Shown here: positions 33,300 through 42,137 of the stretch, piece by piece
Position numbering within the stretch: position 1 is the stretch's first letter
Layout: every line of letters begins with the position of its first letter
Source: Gammaproteobacteria bacterium
Lineage (GTDB): Bacteria; Pseudomonadota; Gammaproteobacteria; Pseudomonadales; Pseudohongiellaceae
Reading direction: 5' to 3'
Length of the DNA: 64,000 nucleotides
Assembly (NCBI GenBank): GCA_018401885.1
Contig: JAGYKB010000012.1
Location: 1 to 64,000 of the forward strand
Program-made: the position numbers and the translations under genes
Notes under the pieces: generated by a model
What the model was told of the DNA's origin: nothing
What the model saw: the letters and a program-made list of their open reading frames with translations, nothing else
The model's database searches: none

Positions 33300-34448
33300 C
33301 TAGCTTGCCGCTCTGATCATGTTACGTGCGATAATTATTTGCTGAATCTGACTTGTGCCTTCATAGAGCCTAAATAGACGGACATCACGGTAGAAACGCT
33401 CCACAGCGTATTCCGACATGTAGCCCGCGCCTCCATGTATCTGCACAGCGCGATCTGCAACTCGTCCAACCATCTCTGTGCAGAAAAGTTTGCACGCTGA
33501 GGACTCAGTGCTGACATTTTCGCCTCTATCGCGGCGGCGGGCAGTTTCCAATGTCATACACTCTGCCGCATATGTCTCGGTCTGTGAGTCTGCAAGCATG
33601 GCTTGGATGAGCTGTTGTTCGGCAATAGGTTGTCCAAACTGCTTGCGCTGCATCGCGTAGTCGAGTGCGTCGGCGATTAGGCGCTTTGCGACGCCTATCG
33701 ACACACCTGAGATGTGTAGACGACCTCTGTCCAGCACCTTCATTGCAGTAATGAAGCCTTCGCCTTCTTCGCCAATAATATTTTCGGCAGGGACGCGCAC
33801 GTCTTCGAAAATGACGTCGCAGGTCATTGACCCTGACTGGCCCATTTTCTTGTCTACAGAGCCGAGTGTGATTCCGGGCGTGTCGCGCTCAACGATAAAT
33901 GACGAAATTCCGCGCGCGCCTTTGATGTCGGGGTTGGTTCTGGCCATGACATTAAAGGTGTGTGCGACTGGTGCGTTGGTGATGTAGCGCTTGGTGCCAT
34001 TGATCACGTAGTGATCGCCTTCGCGACGCGCGGTGGTTCGCAGCGACGCCGCATCGGAACCCGCCTCGGGTTCGGTCAAACAGAAACAGCTAATCCACTC
34101 GCCACTTGCATACTTCGGCAGATATTTTTGCTTTTGAGCCTCTGTGCCGTTGAATACGATAGCCGCGGATCCGATGCCGTTGTTTGTGCCCATAATCGAG
34201 CGAAAAGCTGGAGACGTGTGACCGAGCGCCATAGAGACCAGGATCTCTTCTTCCATCGTCAGCCCGAGACCACCGTATTCCTCGGGAATCGTTAGGCCGA
34301 ACAAGCCCAACTCGCGCATTTCCTGAAGCAGGTCGTCGGGAAGTTTGCCCTCCTCTGCCATTTGCTCTTCGGCCGGGATTAGTCGCTCGCGCACGAAGCG
34401 TTCGATAATATCGACGAGGGCGTTGATGGTTTCTTGGTCTCGGATCAT
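33300..34448 (-). CDS. Acyl-CoA dehydrogenase (complete, homotetramer type)
   Basis: A 382-residue enzyme with all standard motifs: LTIPEEYGGLGL, CLTEPEAGSDAASLRTTA (FAD/substrate loop), YVINGTKRYITNAPVA, LDRGRLHISGVSIGVAKRL, MQRKQFGQPIAEQQLIQAMLAD, VQIHGGAGYMSEYAVERFYRDVRL, and RLYEGTSQIQQIIIARNM. The YEGT segment carries the catalytic Glu, in contrast to the paired dehydrogenases elsewhere in the window. The first committed step of beta-oxidation is expected. It is divergent from the thiolase gene; the 255-nt gap probably holds both promoters. Confidence 0.93.
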   Translation of the reverse strand: MIRDQETINALVDIIERFVRERLIPAEEQMAEEGKLPDDLLQEMRELGLFGLTIPEEYGGLGLTMEEEILVSMALGHTSPAFRSIMGTNNGIGSAAIVFNGTEAQKQKYLPKYASGEWISCFCLTEPEAGSDAASLRTTARREGDHYVINGTKRYITNAPVAHTFNVMARTNPDIKGARGISSFIVERDTPGITLGSVDKKMGQSGSMTCDVIFEDVRVPAENIIGEEGEGFITAMKVLDRGRLHISGVSIGVAKRLIADALDYAMQRKQFGQPIAEQQLIQAMLADSQTETYAAECMTLETARRRDRGENVSTESSACKLFCTEMVGRVADRAVQIHGGAGYMSEYAVERFYRDVRLFRLYEGTSQIQQIIIARNMIRAAS

Positions 34449-34703
34449 AGTGTCTACCTGTCTCTAGCCTACTTTAACTTGCTTTAGCTTGATAATGTGG
34501 GGGCGGTCTTTGGGTGGTGTTTAGGCGCCATCGGATCTGGGAAATTAGCATAATCCACGAGTCAGCGCGACTCATACCATGGCTAAAAACCCTATGCTAT
34601 GATCCGAGGGATACGGCAATCAGCCGCGGTCAGACCTGTTTGGCGCCGGCAAGACCTTAACCCGCAAAACTCATACTAAGTCGAATTCGGAGAGCACCCA
34701 GCT

Positions 34704-35924
34704 ATGTCAGACAAGCACCTTAACGACGCATTCATATACTCTGGCGGACGTTCGGCCTTCGGAAGACACGGCGGAGGGCTATCATCTATCCGTCCAGACG
34801 ATTTGCTTGCGCATGTAATTAAATCTGTCGTTGCTAGCAGTGGCTTCACTCCCGAAACCTTCGAAGATGTCGTCATGGGAAACACCAACGGCGCTGGAGA
34901 GGATTGTCGCAACGTTGCGCGCTTTGCTTCGCTCCGAGCGGGGATGCCAACGGCGCTGGCGGGAATTACAGTTAATCGATTATGTGGATCGGGCCTCGCG
35001 GCGACATTGGACGCGGCACGCGGTGTTAAGGTCGACGAGGGGGATCTCTTTCTAGCCGGTGGCGTCGAATCGATGAGTCGTGCGCCTCTCGTTCTTTCCA
35101 AGGCAACAAGTGCATTCGATCGAGGTCAGCAGATAGCTGACAGCACGTTAGGCGCGCGATTCACTAATCCAGAATACGCGAAAGTCTATGGCAACGACAC
35201 CATGCCGCAGACGGCGGACAATATTGCCTCTGATCTCGGCATTTCGCGGGAAGACAGTGATATTTTTGCCGCGGCCTCTCAATCAAAATATGAAGCGGCG
35301 CGCGCGGCGGGCTTTTTTAAAGACGAGATTATTCCGATCGAGGTCGATCAGGGACGGAAAAAGCCCGCAATTACTGTCGATGCAGACGAGCACCCTCGGC
35401 CGTCCTCAGATATCGAAACCCTTGGTAGCCTCCGCGCTCTCTTCGACGGCGGAGTAGTCACAGCGGGGAATGCTTCGGGCATCAACGACGGTGCTGCGGC
35501 ACTAGTGATCGGCAATCGCGAGGTTGGTGAGAAATTTGGCATTAAGCCGCGTGTCCGCATTATCGCGGGCGCCGTCGCTGGCGTTGAACCACGGGTAATG
35601 GGGCTAGGTCCCGTGTTTGCAATTCGCAAAGCGCTCGCGCGAGCGAATCTAACCCTCGCAGACATGGATGTGATCGAGATAAATGAAGCCTTTGCAACCC
35701 AAGTGTTGGGTTGCCTCAAAATGCTTGAAGTCGACTTTACTGATTCGCGCGTAAATCCTAACGGTGGTGCAATAGCCGTCGGCCATCCACTTGGCGCGTC
35801 AGGTGCGCGCATTGCGCTCACAACGATGCGTCAACTCGAACGCACCGGCGGCCGCTATGCAGCCATAAGCTTATGCATTGGTATCGGGCAGGGCGTCGCA
35901 GCGATTATCGAGCGCTTGGACTAG
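34704..35924 (+). CDS. Acetyl-CoA acyltransferase (thiolase)
   Basis: A 406-residue thiolase that cleaves 3-oxoacyl-CoA with CoA. Catalytic residues are visible: the acyl-accepting Cys in VNRLCGSGLAA (near 94), the base His in GGAIAVGHPLGASGAR (near 360), and the C-terminal Cys in LCIGIGQGVA. The start has a CGGAGAG ribosome binding site. It opens a five-gene plus-strand cluster (thiolase, FadB-like, ADH, two dehydrogenases) that together can oxidise a medium-chain or branched acyl-CoA. The exact chain specificity is not readable. Confidence 0.92.
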   Translation: MSDKHLNDAFIYSGGRSAFGRHGGGLSSIRPDDLLAHVIKSVVASSGFTPETFEDVVMGNTNGAGEDCRNVARFASLRAGMPTALAGITVNRLCGSGLAATLDAARGVKVDEGDLFLAGGVESMSRAPLVLSKATSAFDRGQQIADSTLGARFTNPEYAKVYGNDTMPQTADNIASDLGISREDSDIFAAASQSKYEAARAAGFFKDEIIPIEVDQGRKKPAITVDADEHPRPSSDIETLGSLRALFDGGVVTAGNASGINDGAAALVIGNREVGEKFGIKPRVRIIAGAVAGVEPRVMGLGPVFAIRKALARANLTLADMDVIEINEAFATQVLGCLKMLEVDFTDSRVNPNGGAIAVGHPLGASGARIALTTMRQLERTGGRYAAISLCIGIGQGVAAIIERLD

Positions 35925-36007
35925 GTCGGGCGCGTGGCGCTTTCGTGAGCACAGAAGCAATACAAAATTCAGAGTTAAAGAATTAAATAGAAAAGGAAAC
36001 TAGTACT

Positions 36008-38113
36008 ATGTCCAATGTAGTGAGCTACCAAGTCGTCGACAACATCGGCGTTATTAGCGTGAACAATCCACCCGTCAACGCCCTCGCGCAAGTGGTCCGT
36101 GCTGGCATACTAGAAGCTGTGACAGCAGCACAAAGCGATGCGACCGACGCCTTAGTTCTTCGCTGTGAGGGACGGACATTTATCGCCGGCGCCGATATCA
36201 CCGAATTCGGCAAGCCGCCACAAGGTCCGGGGCTGCCCGAAGTGCTCGGCGCTATCGAAAACTCCACTAAACCAGTCATCGCAGCTATACACGGCACGGC
36301 TCTTGGCGGCGGCTTCGAAGTATCACTCGCTTGTCACTACCGCTGTGCTATAGCTTCGGCAAAAGTAGGATTGCCAGAAGTGAAACTCGGGCTTCTTCCA
36401 GGCGCGGGTGGCACGCAGCGGGTTCCTCGCATTGCCGGCGTGAAGGTCGCGCTCGACATGATCACCTCTGGCAATCCAATCGGCGCTGAGAAAGCGAAAT
36501 CGCTCAATCTGATCGACGAGGTAGTGGCAGGCGATGACGTTCAGGCAGGGGCGATAGCCTACGCGAAAGAACTCGTCGCATCCGGCGCACCGCTTAAGCG
36601 TATCCGCGATATTACGATCGATCCTGCTACGGTCGAACCTGGTTTCTTTGACGCGGCGCGTAAGCAGCTTGCTGCACGAGCGCGCGGACAGATCGCACCT
36701 GATCGTATCGTGTCATGCATTGAAGCAGCGGTGGGACAATCAATGGATGCGGGTCTGGACCGTGAACGCGAGCTTTTCATGGAATTAGTTAGCTCTCCTG
36801 AATCTGCTGCAATGCGTCATATCTTCTTCGCCGAGCGTCAGGCGGCAAAGATCAAGGATCTGCCGCTCGACACGCCTCTGCGTGAGGTAAAGAAAGTTGC
36901 GGTCATCGGTGGCGGCACCATGGGCGGCGGCATCGCAATGTGTTTTGCGAACGTGGGCATCAAGGTTGTCATGGTCGAGATCAACGACGAGGCGCTCTCA
37001 CGCGGCCTCGGCATCATCGAGAAAAACTACGCAATCACGATGAAAAAAGGCAAGCTTACTGAGGCTCAGGTGGCGCAGTGCATGGGCGCGATAAGCGGGA
37101 CCACAGATTACGGCGATCTTGCCGATGTTGATTTGGTTATCGAGGCTGTCTTCGAAAACTTGGAATTAAAGAAAGAAATATTCGCGAAGCTCGATGCGGT
37201 TTGTAAGCCAGGCGCAATTCTTGCGAGTAACACCTCTTACCAAGACATCGATGCTATCGCTGCAGCAACCAAGCGTCCGCAGGACGTGCTCGGTATGCAT
37301 TTCTTCAGTCCAGCGAATGTAATGAAACTGCTTGAGGTGGTGCGCGGTGAGAAGACTGCGAACGACGCTCTTGCAACTGCGATGGCAATTGGTAAGAAAA
37401 TCGGCAAGGTGTGTGCCTTGTCGCGCGTCTGCTACGGCTTTATCGGTAATCGCATGCTCGGAGGCTATGGCCGCGAGTCACAGATGCTGCTGCTCGATGG
37501 TTGCACCCCGGCGCAGGTTGACTCAGCACTCGAAGGCTTCGGAATGGCGATGGGGCCTCTCGCGATGGGCGACCTCGCTGGTCTCGACGTCGGCTATAAA
37601 GCCCGTGAGGGACGCACAGATCTCCCTAACGACCCTAAGCTTTATCGGATGGGCACTGTGCTCGTCGAGATGGATCGTTTCGGACAAAAAACAGGCGCAG
37701 GATTCTATAAATACGATCCTGCCACTCGCGCACGCATGAATGACCCTGAGATTGAAGCACTGATTAAATCAGAAGCGGCAGCCTTGGGTGTCGAACAGCG
37801 CGAGGTTAGCGAGCAAGAGATTCTTGAGCGTTGTCTCTACCCGCTGATCAACGAAGGCGCGCTTATTCTCGAAGAGGGTATTGCACAGCGGCCGAGCGAC
37901 ATTGACGTTGTCTATGTGTTCGGTTACGCGTTCCCAGCGCCTAAAGGTGGACCAATGCACTACGCCGATCACGTAGGTCTAAAAAATGTTTACGACAAGA
38001 TCTGTGAGTTCCGAGACCGCTACGGCGAAGACTATTGGAAACCAGCGCCTCTTCTCGAAAAATTGGCGAAGGAAGGAAAAACTTTTGCGCAATGGGGAGC
38101 CGAACAGGAGTAA
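36008..38113 (+). CDS. FadB/FadJ-like fused enoyl-CoA hydratase and 3-hydroxyacyl-CoA dehydrogenase
   Basis: A 701-residue bifunctional beta-oxidation enzyme. The N-terminal crotonase domain (1-190) has AALGGGF-like ALGGGFEVSLACHYR and the Glu-containing LPEVKLGLLPGAGGTQRVPR. The NAD-binding domain begins near 295 with VIGGGTMGGGIAMCFANVGIKVVMVE, and the catalytic His is in MHFFSPANVMKLLEVV. It hydrates the trans-2-enoyl-CoA and oxidises the hydroxyl. An AGAAAAGGAAACT leader precedes the ATG. The thiolase gene 83 nt upstream supplies the third activity. The gene is followed by a strong hairpin. Confidence 0.93.
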   Translation: MSNVVSYQVVDNIGVISVNNPPVNALAQVVRAGILEAVTAAQSDATDALVLRCEGRTFIAGADITEFGKPPQGPGLPEVLGAIENSTKPVIAAIHGTALGGGFEVSLACHYRCAIASAKVGLPEVKLGLLPGAGGTQRVPRIAGVKVALDMITSGNPIGAEKAKSLNLIDEVVAGDDVQAGAIAYAKELVASGAPLKRIRDITIDPATVEPGFFDAARKQLAARARGQIAPDRIVSCIEAAVGQSMDAGLDRERELFMELVSSPESAAMRHIFFAERQAAKIKDLPLDTPLREVKKVAVIGGGTMGGGIAMCFANVGIKVVMVEINDEALSRGLGIIEKNYAITMKKGKLTEAQVAQCMGAISGTTDYGDLADVDLVIEAVFENLELKKEIFAKLDAVCKPGAILASNTSYQDIDAIAAATKRPQDVLGMHFFSPANVMKLLEVVRGEKTANDALATAMAIGKKIGKVCALSRVCYGFIGNRMLGGYGRESQMLLLDGCTPAQVDSALEGFGMAMGPLAMGDLAGLDVGYKAREGRTDLPNDPKLYRMGTVLVEMDRFGQKTGAGFYKYDPATRARMNDPEIEALIKSEAAALGVEQREVSEQEILERCLYPLINEGALILEEGIAQRPSDIDVVYVFGYAFPAPKGGPMHYADHVGLKNVYDKICEFRDRYGEDYWKPAPLLEKLAKEGKTFAQWGAEQE

Positions 38114-38134
38114 TTTCTGCGCCGAACCTTAATG

Positions 38135-38164
38135 GCTGTGCGGTGCAACTGAGCGCCGCACAGC
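38135..38164 (+). terminator. Candidate terminator-like hairpin after the FadB-like gene
   Basis: GCTGTGCGGTGC pairs with GCGCCGCACAGC (12-bp stem with one G-U) around a 6-nt loop AACTGA. A weak T-rich stretch TCCTCTTT follows. It lies in the gap before the ADH gene, so it may limit read-through or only stabilise the upstream mRNA. Confidence 0.5.
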
Positions 38165-38195
38165 TCCTCTTTCCGAGATAGGCCAGGAGGTCATC

Positions 38196-39233
38196 ATGCT
38201 CTCATTCGAAACTACTACACCAGGCGGTCCTCTCGCCGCAGTCGAATCTGAAATTCCGCAGCCACAAGGCACTGAAGTCATCGTTAAAATGTTAGCCTGC
38301 GGTGTCTGTCATTCCGATATTCATATGCACGATGGAGTGTTCGATCTCGGTCACGGCAAACAGCTAGAAGTTGGACGACCCGGCATGGTACTAGGCCATG
38401 AAATTTTCGGCGAAGTCGTTGCGATTGGCCCAGAATGTGAAGGCGCTGCAGTCGGCGATCGTCGTGTGGTTTATCCCTGGATAGGCTGCGGTGAATGTGC
38501 CTCATGTTTGCGCGGAGATGAAAACCTCTGCACGCCGGGTCGCGCGCTTGGCATCGCGGCTAAGGGCGGCTTCGCCGAATATGTATCTGTGCCGCATTCA
38601 CGCTATCTGTTCGATAAAGGCGAGGTAAGCGATAGCCTTGCAGCGACCTATGCCTGTTCCGGCCTTACTGCCTACAGTGCGTTAAACAAGTTAGGTGAAT
38701 TGGGCAAGGGCGATGAGGTTGTGATCATCGGTGCAGGTGGCGTCGGTATGATGGCGATTCAGATCGCATTATCTAAGGGAATAGATCCGATTGTCGCCGA
38801 TATCGATGAAGCTAAACTCGCCGCGGCTAGGGAATTGGGCGTAACTCGCACATTCGATTCGAGTGACCCGCAATCCGGCAAAGAAATTCGGAAGTCGACC
38901 GGCGGCGCCTATGCGGTGCTTGATTTTGTGGGCGCTGAAGCCTCAGTTAACTATGGCCTTGGATGTCTTCGCAAGGGCGGCATGATAATTATTGTCGGTC
39001 TCTATGGGGGTTCTCTCAATATTCCTATTCCGTTCTTACCTATGAACGCGCGCGTTATCCAAGGTAGCTATGTCGGCACGCTCAAAGATATGGGCGAACT
39101 CATGGAATTGGTACGAGCAGGTAAAATTGATCCCATAGAAATTCATGAACGCCCTTTAGCCGAGGCTGAGGCAGCACTTGCCGACCTCAAAGCAGGTAAG
39201 GTGCGCGGGCGGCAGGTACTCGTAAATACCTAG
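38196..39233 (+). CDS. Zinc-type medium-chain alcohol dehydrogenase
   Basis: A 345-residue MDR enzyme. Catalytic-zinc ligands are in CGVCHSDIHMHDG (Cys near 36) and GHEIFGEVV; the structural-zinc cysteines are in CGECASCLRGDENLC. The coenzyme site is VVIIGAGGVGMMAIQIAL near 170, and DIDEAK after it suggests NAD(H). Substrate could be an alcohol or hydroxyacyl intermediate linked to the surrounding acyl-CoA genes. An AGGAGG ribosome binding site is present (CCAGGAGGTC). The dehydrogenase pair follows 29 nt downstream. Confidence 0.9.
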   Translation: MLSFETTTPGGPLAAVESEIPQPQGTEVIVKMLACGVCHSDIHMHDGVFDLGHGKQLEVGRPGMVLGHEIFGEVVAIGPECEGAAVGDRRVVYPWIGCGECASCLRGDENLCTPGRALGIAAKGGFAEYVSVPHSRYLFDKGEVSDSLAATYACSGLTAYSALNKLGELGKGDEVVIIGAGGVGMMAIQIALSKGIDPIVADIDEAKLAAARELGVTRTFDSSDPQSGKEIRKSTGGAYAVLDFVGAEASVNYGLGCLRKGGMIIIVGLYGGSLNIPIPFLPMNARVIQGSYVGTLKDMGELMELVRAGKIDPIEIHERPLAEAEAALADLKAGKVRGRQVLVNT

Positions 39234-39262
39234 CGGCAAGAACACAGCAGAGGAGTAAAAAG

Positions 39263-40501
39263 GTGCAAGCGATTGCTCAGTTAGAAGATTTTAGACAAGA
39301 AACGCGTGCGTGGCTTGAGGCAAACTGTCCGGCCTCCATGCGCACGCCTATGGTTGACGCCGAAGTTGTTTGGGGAGGACGCAAGGCAACATTTGTTAAC
39401 CCGGAGAGCAAAGTATGGCTAGAACGCATGGCCGATAAAGGGTGGACAACACCTACCTGGCCAAAAGAATACGGCGGTGGCGGGCTGAGCAAAGAAGAAT
39501 CGATAATTCTCTCGCAGGAAATGGCTCGGATAAATGCGCGTCCACCGCTCAATAGTTTTGGTATCAGTATGCTCGGTCCAGTACTTCTTGAGTCTGGTAC
39601 CCATGAACAAAAAATGGAGCACATTCCTAAGATTGTCCGTGGAGAGATTCGCTGGTGTCAGGGGTATTCTGAGCCGGGATCTGGGTCCGACCTGGCAAGT
39701 CTTAACACTAAAGCAGTTCTCGACGGCGATGAGTATGTTATCAACGGCTCCAAAGTGTGGACCTCCTATGCGGATAAAGCGGATTGGATTTTTTGCCTCG
39801 TACGCACCGATAGCGAGGTGCCTAAACACGCAGGGATCAGCTTTATCCTCTTCGACATGGATGCACCGGGTGTAACGACGAAGCCAATTAAGCTTATCAG
39901 CGGAATGTCGCCTTTCTGCGAGACATTTTTTGACAATGCGCGTGCTAAAGCCACCAACCTCGTAGGCGGCCTTAATAATGGATGGGCGATCGCTAAGCGT
40001 CTATTGCAGCACGAGCGCACGATGATTTCCGGTTTTGGTTTGGCAGGAAGTCAAGGCGATCGTGGCGGAACGACGTCGACAATGGATAGCGTCGAGCGGG
40101 CGGCGATGTACTACCGTGGTGATACCGATAAGATTTCCGATCCAGGTCTTCGCGATGAAATTGCACAATTTAAAATAGACAGTGCCGCGTTCGCGCTAAC
40201 TTCACAGCGTTCTATCGAGGAGTCGAAGCAGGGCCAGGGTCCAAACGCGACATCATCGATGCTAAAAAACTACGGGTGCGAGCTGAATAAGCGACGCTAT
40301 GAATTGCTCCTTTCTTCTCTTGGCAGTCAAGCACTTGGCTGGGAAGGTGAGGGTTTTGCGAACGATGAGATCGCCGTGACCCGCGAATGGTTGCGTTCTA
40401 AAGCGAACTCGATCGAAGGCGGCACCTCGGAGGTGCAGCTAAACGTGATCGCTAAACGTGTACTGGGTCTACCGGACATGCTTAGTCTAGTGCAGAAATA
40501 G
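39263..40501 (+). CDS. Acyl-CoA dehydrogenase, larger subunit-type of the second adjacent pair
   Basis: A 412-residue enzyme: WPKEYGGGGLSKEE, WCQGYSEPGSGSDLASLNTKA, YVINGSKVWTSYADKADWIFCLVRT, LLQHERTMISG and the C-terminal NSIEGGTSEVQLNVIAKRVLGLP. The EGGTSEVQ segment occupies the place of the catalytic Glu loop. It is close in design to the 21771 gene product. Start GTG 39263 follows GAGGAG. A shorter partner follows 42 nt downstream, the same gene order as at 21.8-24.2 kb, so a second heteromeric dehydrogenase is likely. Confidence 0.9.
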   Translation: MQAIAQLEDFRQETRAWLEANCPASMRTPMVDAEVVWGGRKATFVNPESKVWLERMADKGWTTPTWPKEYGGGGLSKEESIILSQEMARINARPPLNSFGISMLGPVLLESGTHEQKMEHIPKIVRGEIRWCQGYSEPGSGSDLASLNTKAVLDGDEYVINGSKVWTSYADKADWIFCLVRTDSEVPKHAGISFILFDMDAPGVTTKPIKLISGMSPFCETFFDNARAKATNLVGGLNNGWAIAKRLLQHERTMISGFGLAGSQGDRGGTTSTMDSVERAAMYYRGDTDKISDPGLRDEIAQFKIDSAAFALTSQRSIEESKQGQGPNATSSMLKNYGCELNKRRYELLLSSLGSQALGWEGEGFANDEIAVTREWLRSKANSIEGGTSEVQLNVIAKRVLGLPDMLSLVQK

Positions 40502-40543
40502 AGAAACAACTCGGCGGCAATAGCCTGCGAACGAGAGAGAATT

Positions 40544-41692
40544 ATGAGTTTAGTATTAAGCGAAGATCAGCAATTGTTAAAAGATTCGGCGAAGGCATTC
40601 GTCGATCAGAACGCGCCGGTGTCGGTTTTACGGGGACTGAGGGATAGTAAGGATGCGCTAGGCTATGACCAGAACCTCTGGCGACAGATGCTCGAACTCG
40701 GCTGGGCTGGTATGGCTATCCCCGAAGCGTATGGCGGCTTTGAATTCGGTTATGGCGGCCTAGGTGTGGTCCTCGAAGAATCGGGTCGTACACTTCTCAG
40801 TTCGCCACTCATTGCCACTGTGCTGCTCGGCGCCTCTGCGATAAACGAGCTTGGTTCGGAGACGCAGAAAAGCGAACTATTACCAAAAGTCGTCAGTGGA
40901 GAACTGCTTCTCGCCCTCGCGATCGACGAAAAGCCTCATCATCGGCCTAACCGAATCGAAACGTCAGCAGTCAAAGCAGGCGACGGCTATGTACTCAATG
41001 GCTGCAAGACGTTCGTACTCGATGGGCATATTGCGAACAAGCTTGTAGTTGTTGCGCGAACGTCGGGTGCAATCGATGACGAGTCGGGCATTAGCCTCTT
41101 TTTGATTGATGCGAATACTGATGGCGTGTCGATCAATCGCAGCTGGATGGTAGACAGTCGTAACTCTGCAATGCTTAGTCTCAATGATGTGAAGATTGGC
41201 GGCGACGCACTTCTCGGCGCTGAGGGCAATGCCTATCCGGGTCTCACTCGGGTCTTGGATATTGGTCGTATCGGTGTCGCTGCTGAAATGCTAGGGAGCA
41301 TGCAGCAGGCATTCGATATCACTCTGGACTACCTGAAACAGCGCGAGCAGTTTGGCGTTCTCATTGGTTCTTTTCAGGGATTGCAACATCGCGCCGCCGA
41401 AATGTATTCCGAAATCGAATTGTGTAAATCGGCGGTCCGTGCCGCACTCTCTGCTCTGGACGACGCCGAGAAAACCGACGCTAAAATCGCTGAGCTCGCC
41501 AGTATTGCGAAAGCTAAACTCAGCGAGGTCGCTACCCTCGTGAGCAATGAAGCGGTGCAGATGCACGGTGGCATCGGTATGACAGACGAATACGATATCG
41601 GTTTCTACATGAAGCGCGCCCGCGTCGCGTCGGCTTTTCTAGGCGATGCGCTTTTTCATCGTGATCGTTACGCGAGCTTAAACGGCTTCTAG
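40544..41692 (+). CDS. Acyl-CoA dehydrogenase, partner subunit of the second pair
   Basis: A 382-residue protein of the acyl-CoA dehydrogenase fold with LVLSEDQQLLKDSAKAF, WAGMAIPEAYGGFEFGYGG, LDYLKQREQFGVLIGSFQGLQHRAAEMYSE and VQMHGGIGMTDEYDIGFYMKRARV. As in the 23025 product, it ends just after that helix (HRDRYASLNGF) and has no YEGT loop. This suggests it works with the preceding subunit. An AGAGAGAATT leader precedes the ATG. The DUF2237 gene follows 15 nt downstream. Confidence 0.88.
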   Translation: MSLVLSEDQQLLKDSAKAFVDQNAPVSVLRGLRDSKDALGYDQNLWRQMLELGWAGMAIPEAYGGFEFGYGGLGVVLEESGRTLLSSPLIATVLLGASAINELGSETQKSELLPKVVSGELLLALAIDEKPHHRPNRIETSAVKAGDGYVLNGCKTFVLDGHIANKLVVVARTSGAIDDESGISLFLIDANTDGVSINRSWMVDSRNSAMLSLNDVKIGGDALLGAEGNAYPGLTRVLDIGRIGVAAEMLGSMQQAFDITLDYLKQREQFGVLIGSFQGLQHRAAEMYSEIELCKSAVRAALSALDDAEKTDAKIAELASIAKAKLSEVATLVSNEAVQMHGGIGMTDEYDIGFYMKRARVASAFLGDALFHRDRYASLNGF

Positions 41693-41707
41693 ATAAAGGG
41701 TTGATGC

Positions 41708-42085
41708 ATGGAGATGGATGAGTCGGTCAATGTTTTTGGCGAACCCCTCGAGCCCTGTGGAATGGATCCGGTTACCGGTTTCTTCCGCGATGGCTGCTGC
41801 AATACGAGTGAGATCGACCATGGCTGTCACACGGTTTGCGTGGCCGTGACCGATGAGTTTCTGACTTACACGCGCTCGCAGGGTAATGATCTGAGCACGC
41901 CAGTGCCAGCCTTTGGTTTTCCCGGCCTCAAAGCGGGTGACTCTTGGTGTTTGTGTGCGTCGCGCTGGCTTGAGGCTCACGATGAGGGGAAAGCCCCGCG
42001 TGTTTTTCTTCGGCGTACGCACCTAAAAACGCTAGAGACTGTCGCGCTGGAGGTCCTGCGAAGCTATGCGGTTGACCTGAGTTAA
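41708..42085 (+). CDS. DUF2237 family protein
   Basis: A 125-residue protein matching the DUF2237 pattern: SVNVFGEPLEPCGMDPVTGFFRDGCC at the N terminus, then DHGCHTVCVAVTDEFLTYTRSQGNDLSTP and FPGLKAGDSWCLCASRW. It is rich in conserved Cys and Asp residues; its biochemical role is unknown. It begins 15 nt after the acyl-CoA dehydrogenase gene, with AAGGG 7 nt before the ATG, so it is probably the last gene of that operon. Confidence 0.88.
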   Translation: MEMDESVNVFGEPLEPCGMDPVTGFFRDGCCNTSEIDHGCHTVCVAVTDEFLTYTRSQGNDLSTPVPAFGFPGLKAGDSWCLCASRWLEAHDEGKAPRVFLRRTHLKTLETVALEVLRSYAVDLS

Positions 42086-42137
42086 TCCCGCTTACTGCCT
42101 ACTCTGCGTTGCGGCAGGCTATCGGTTGGCATATCGA

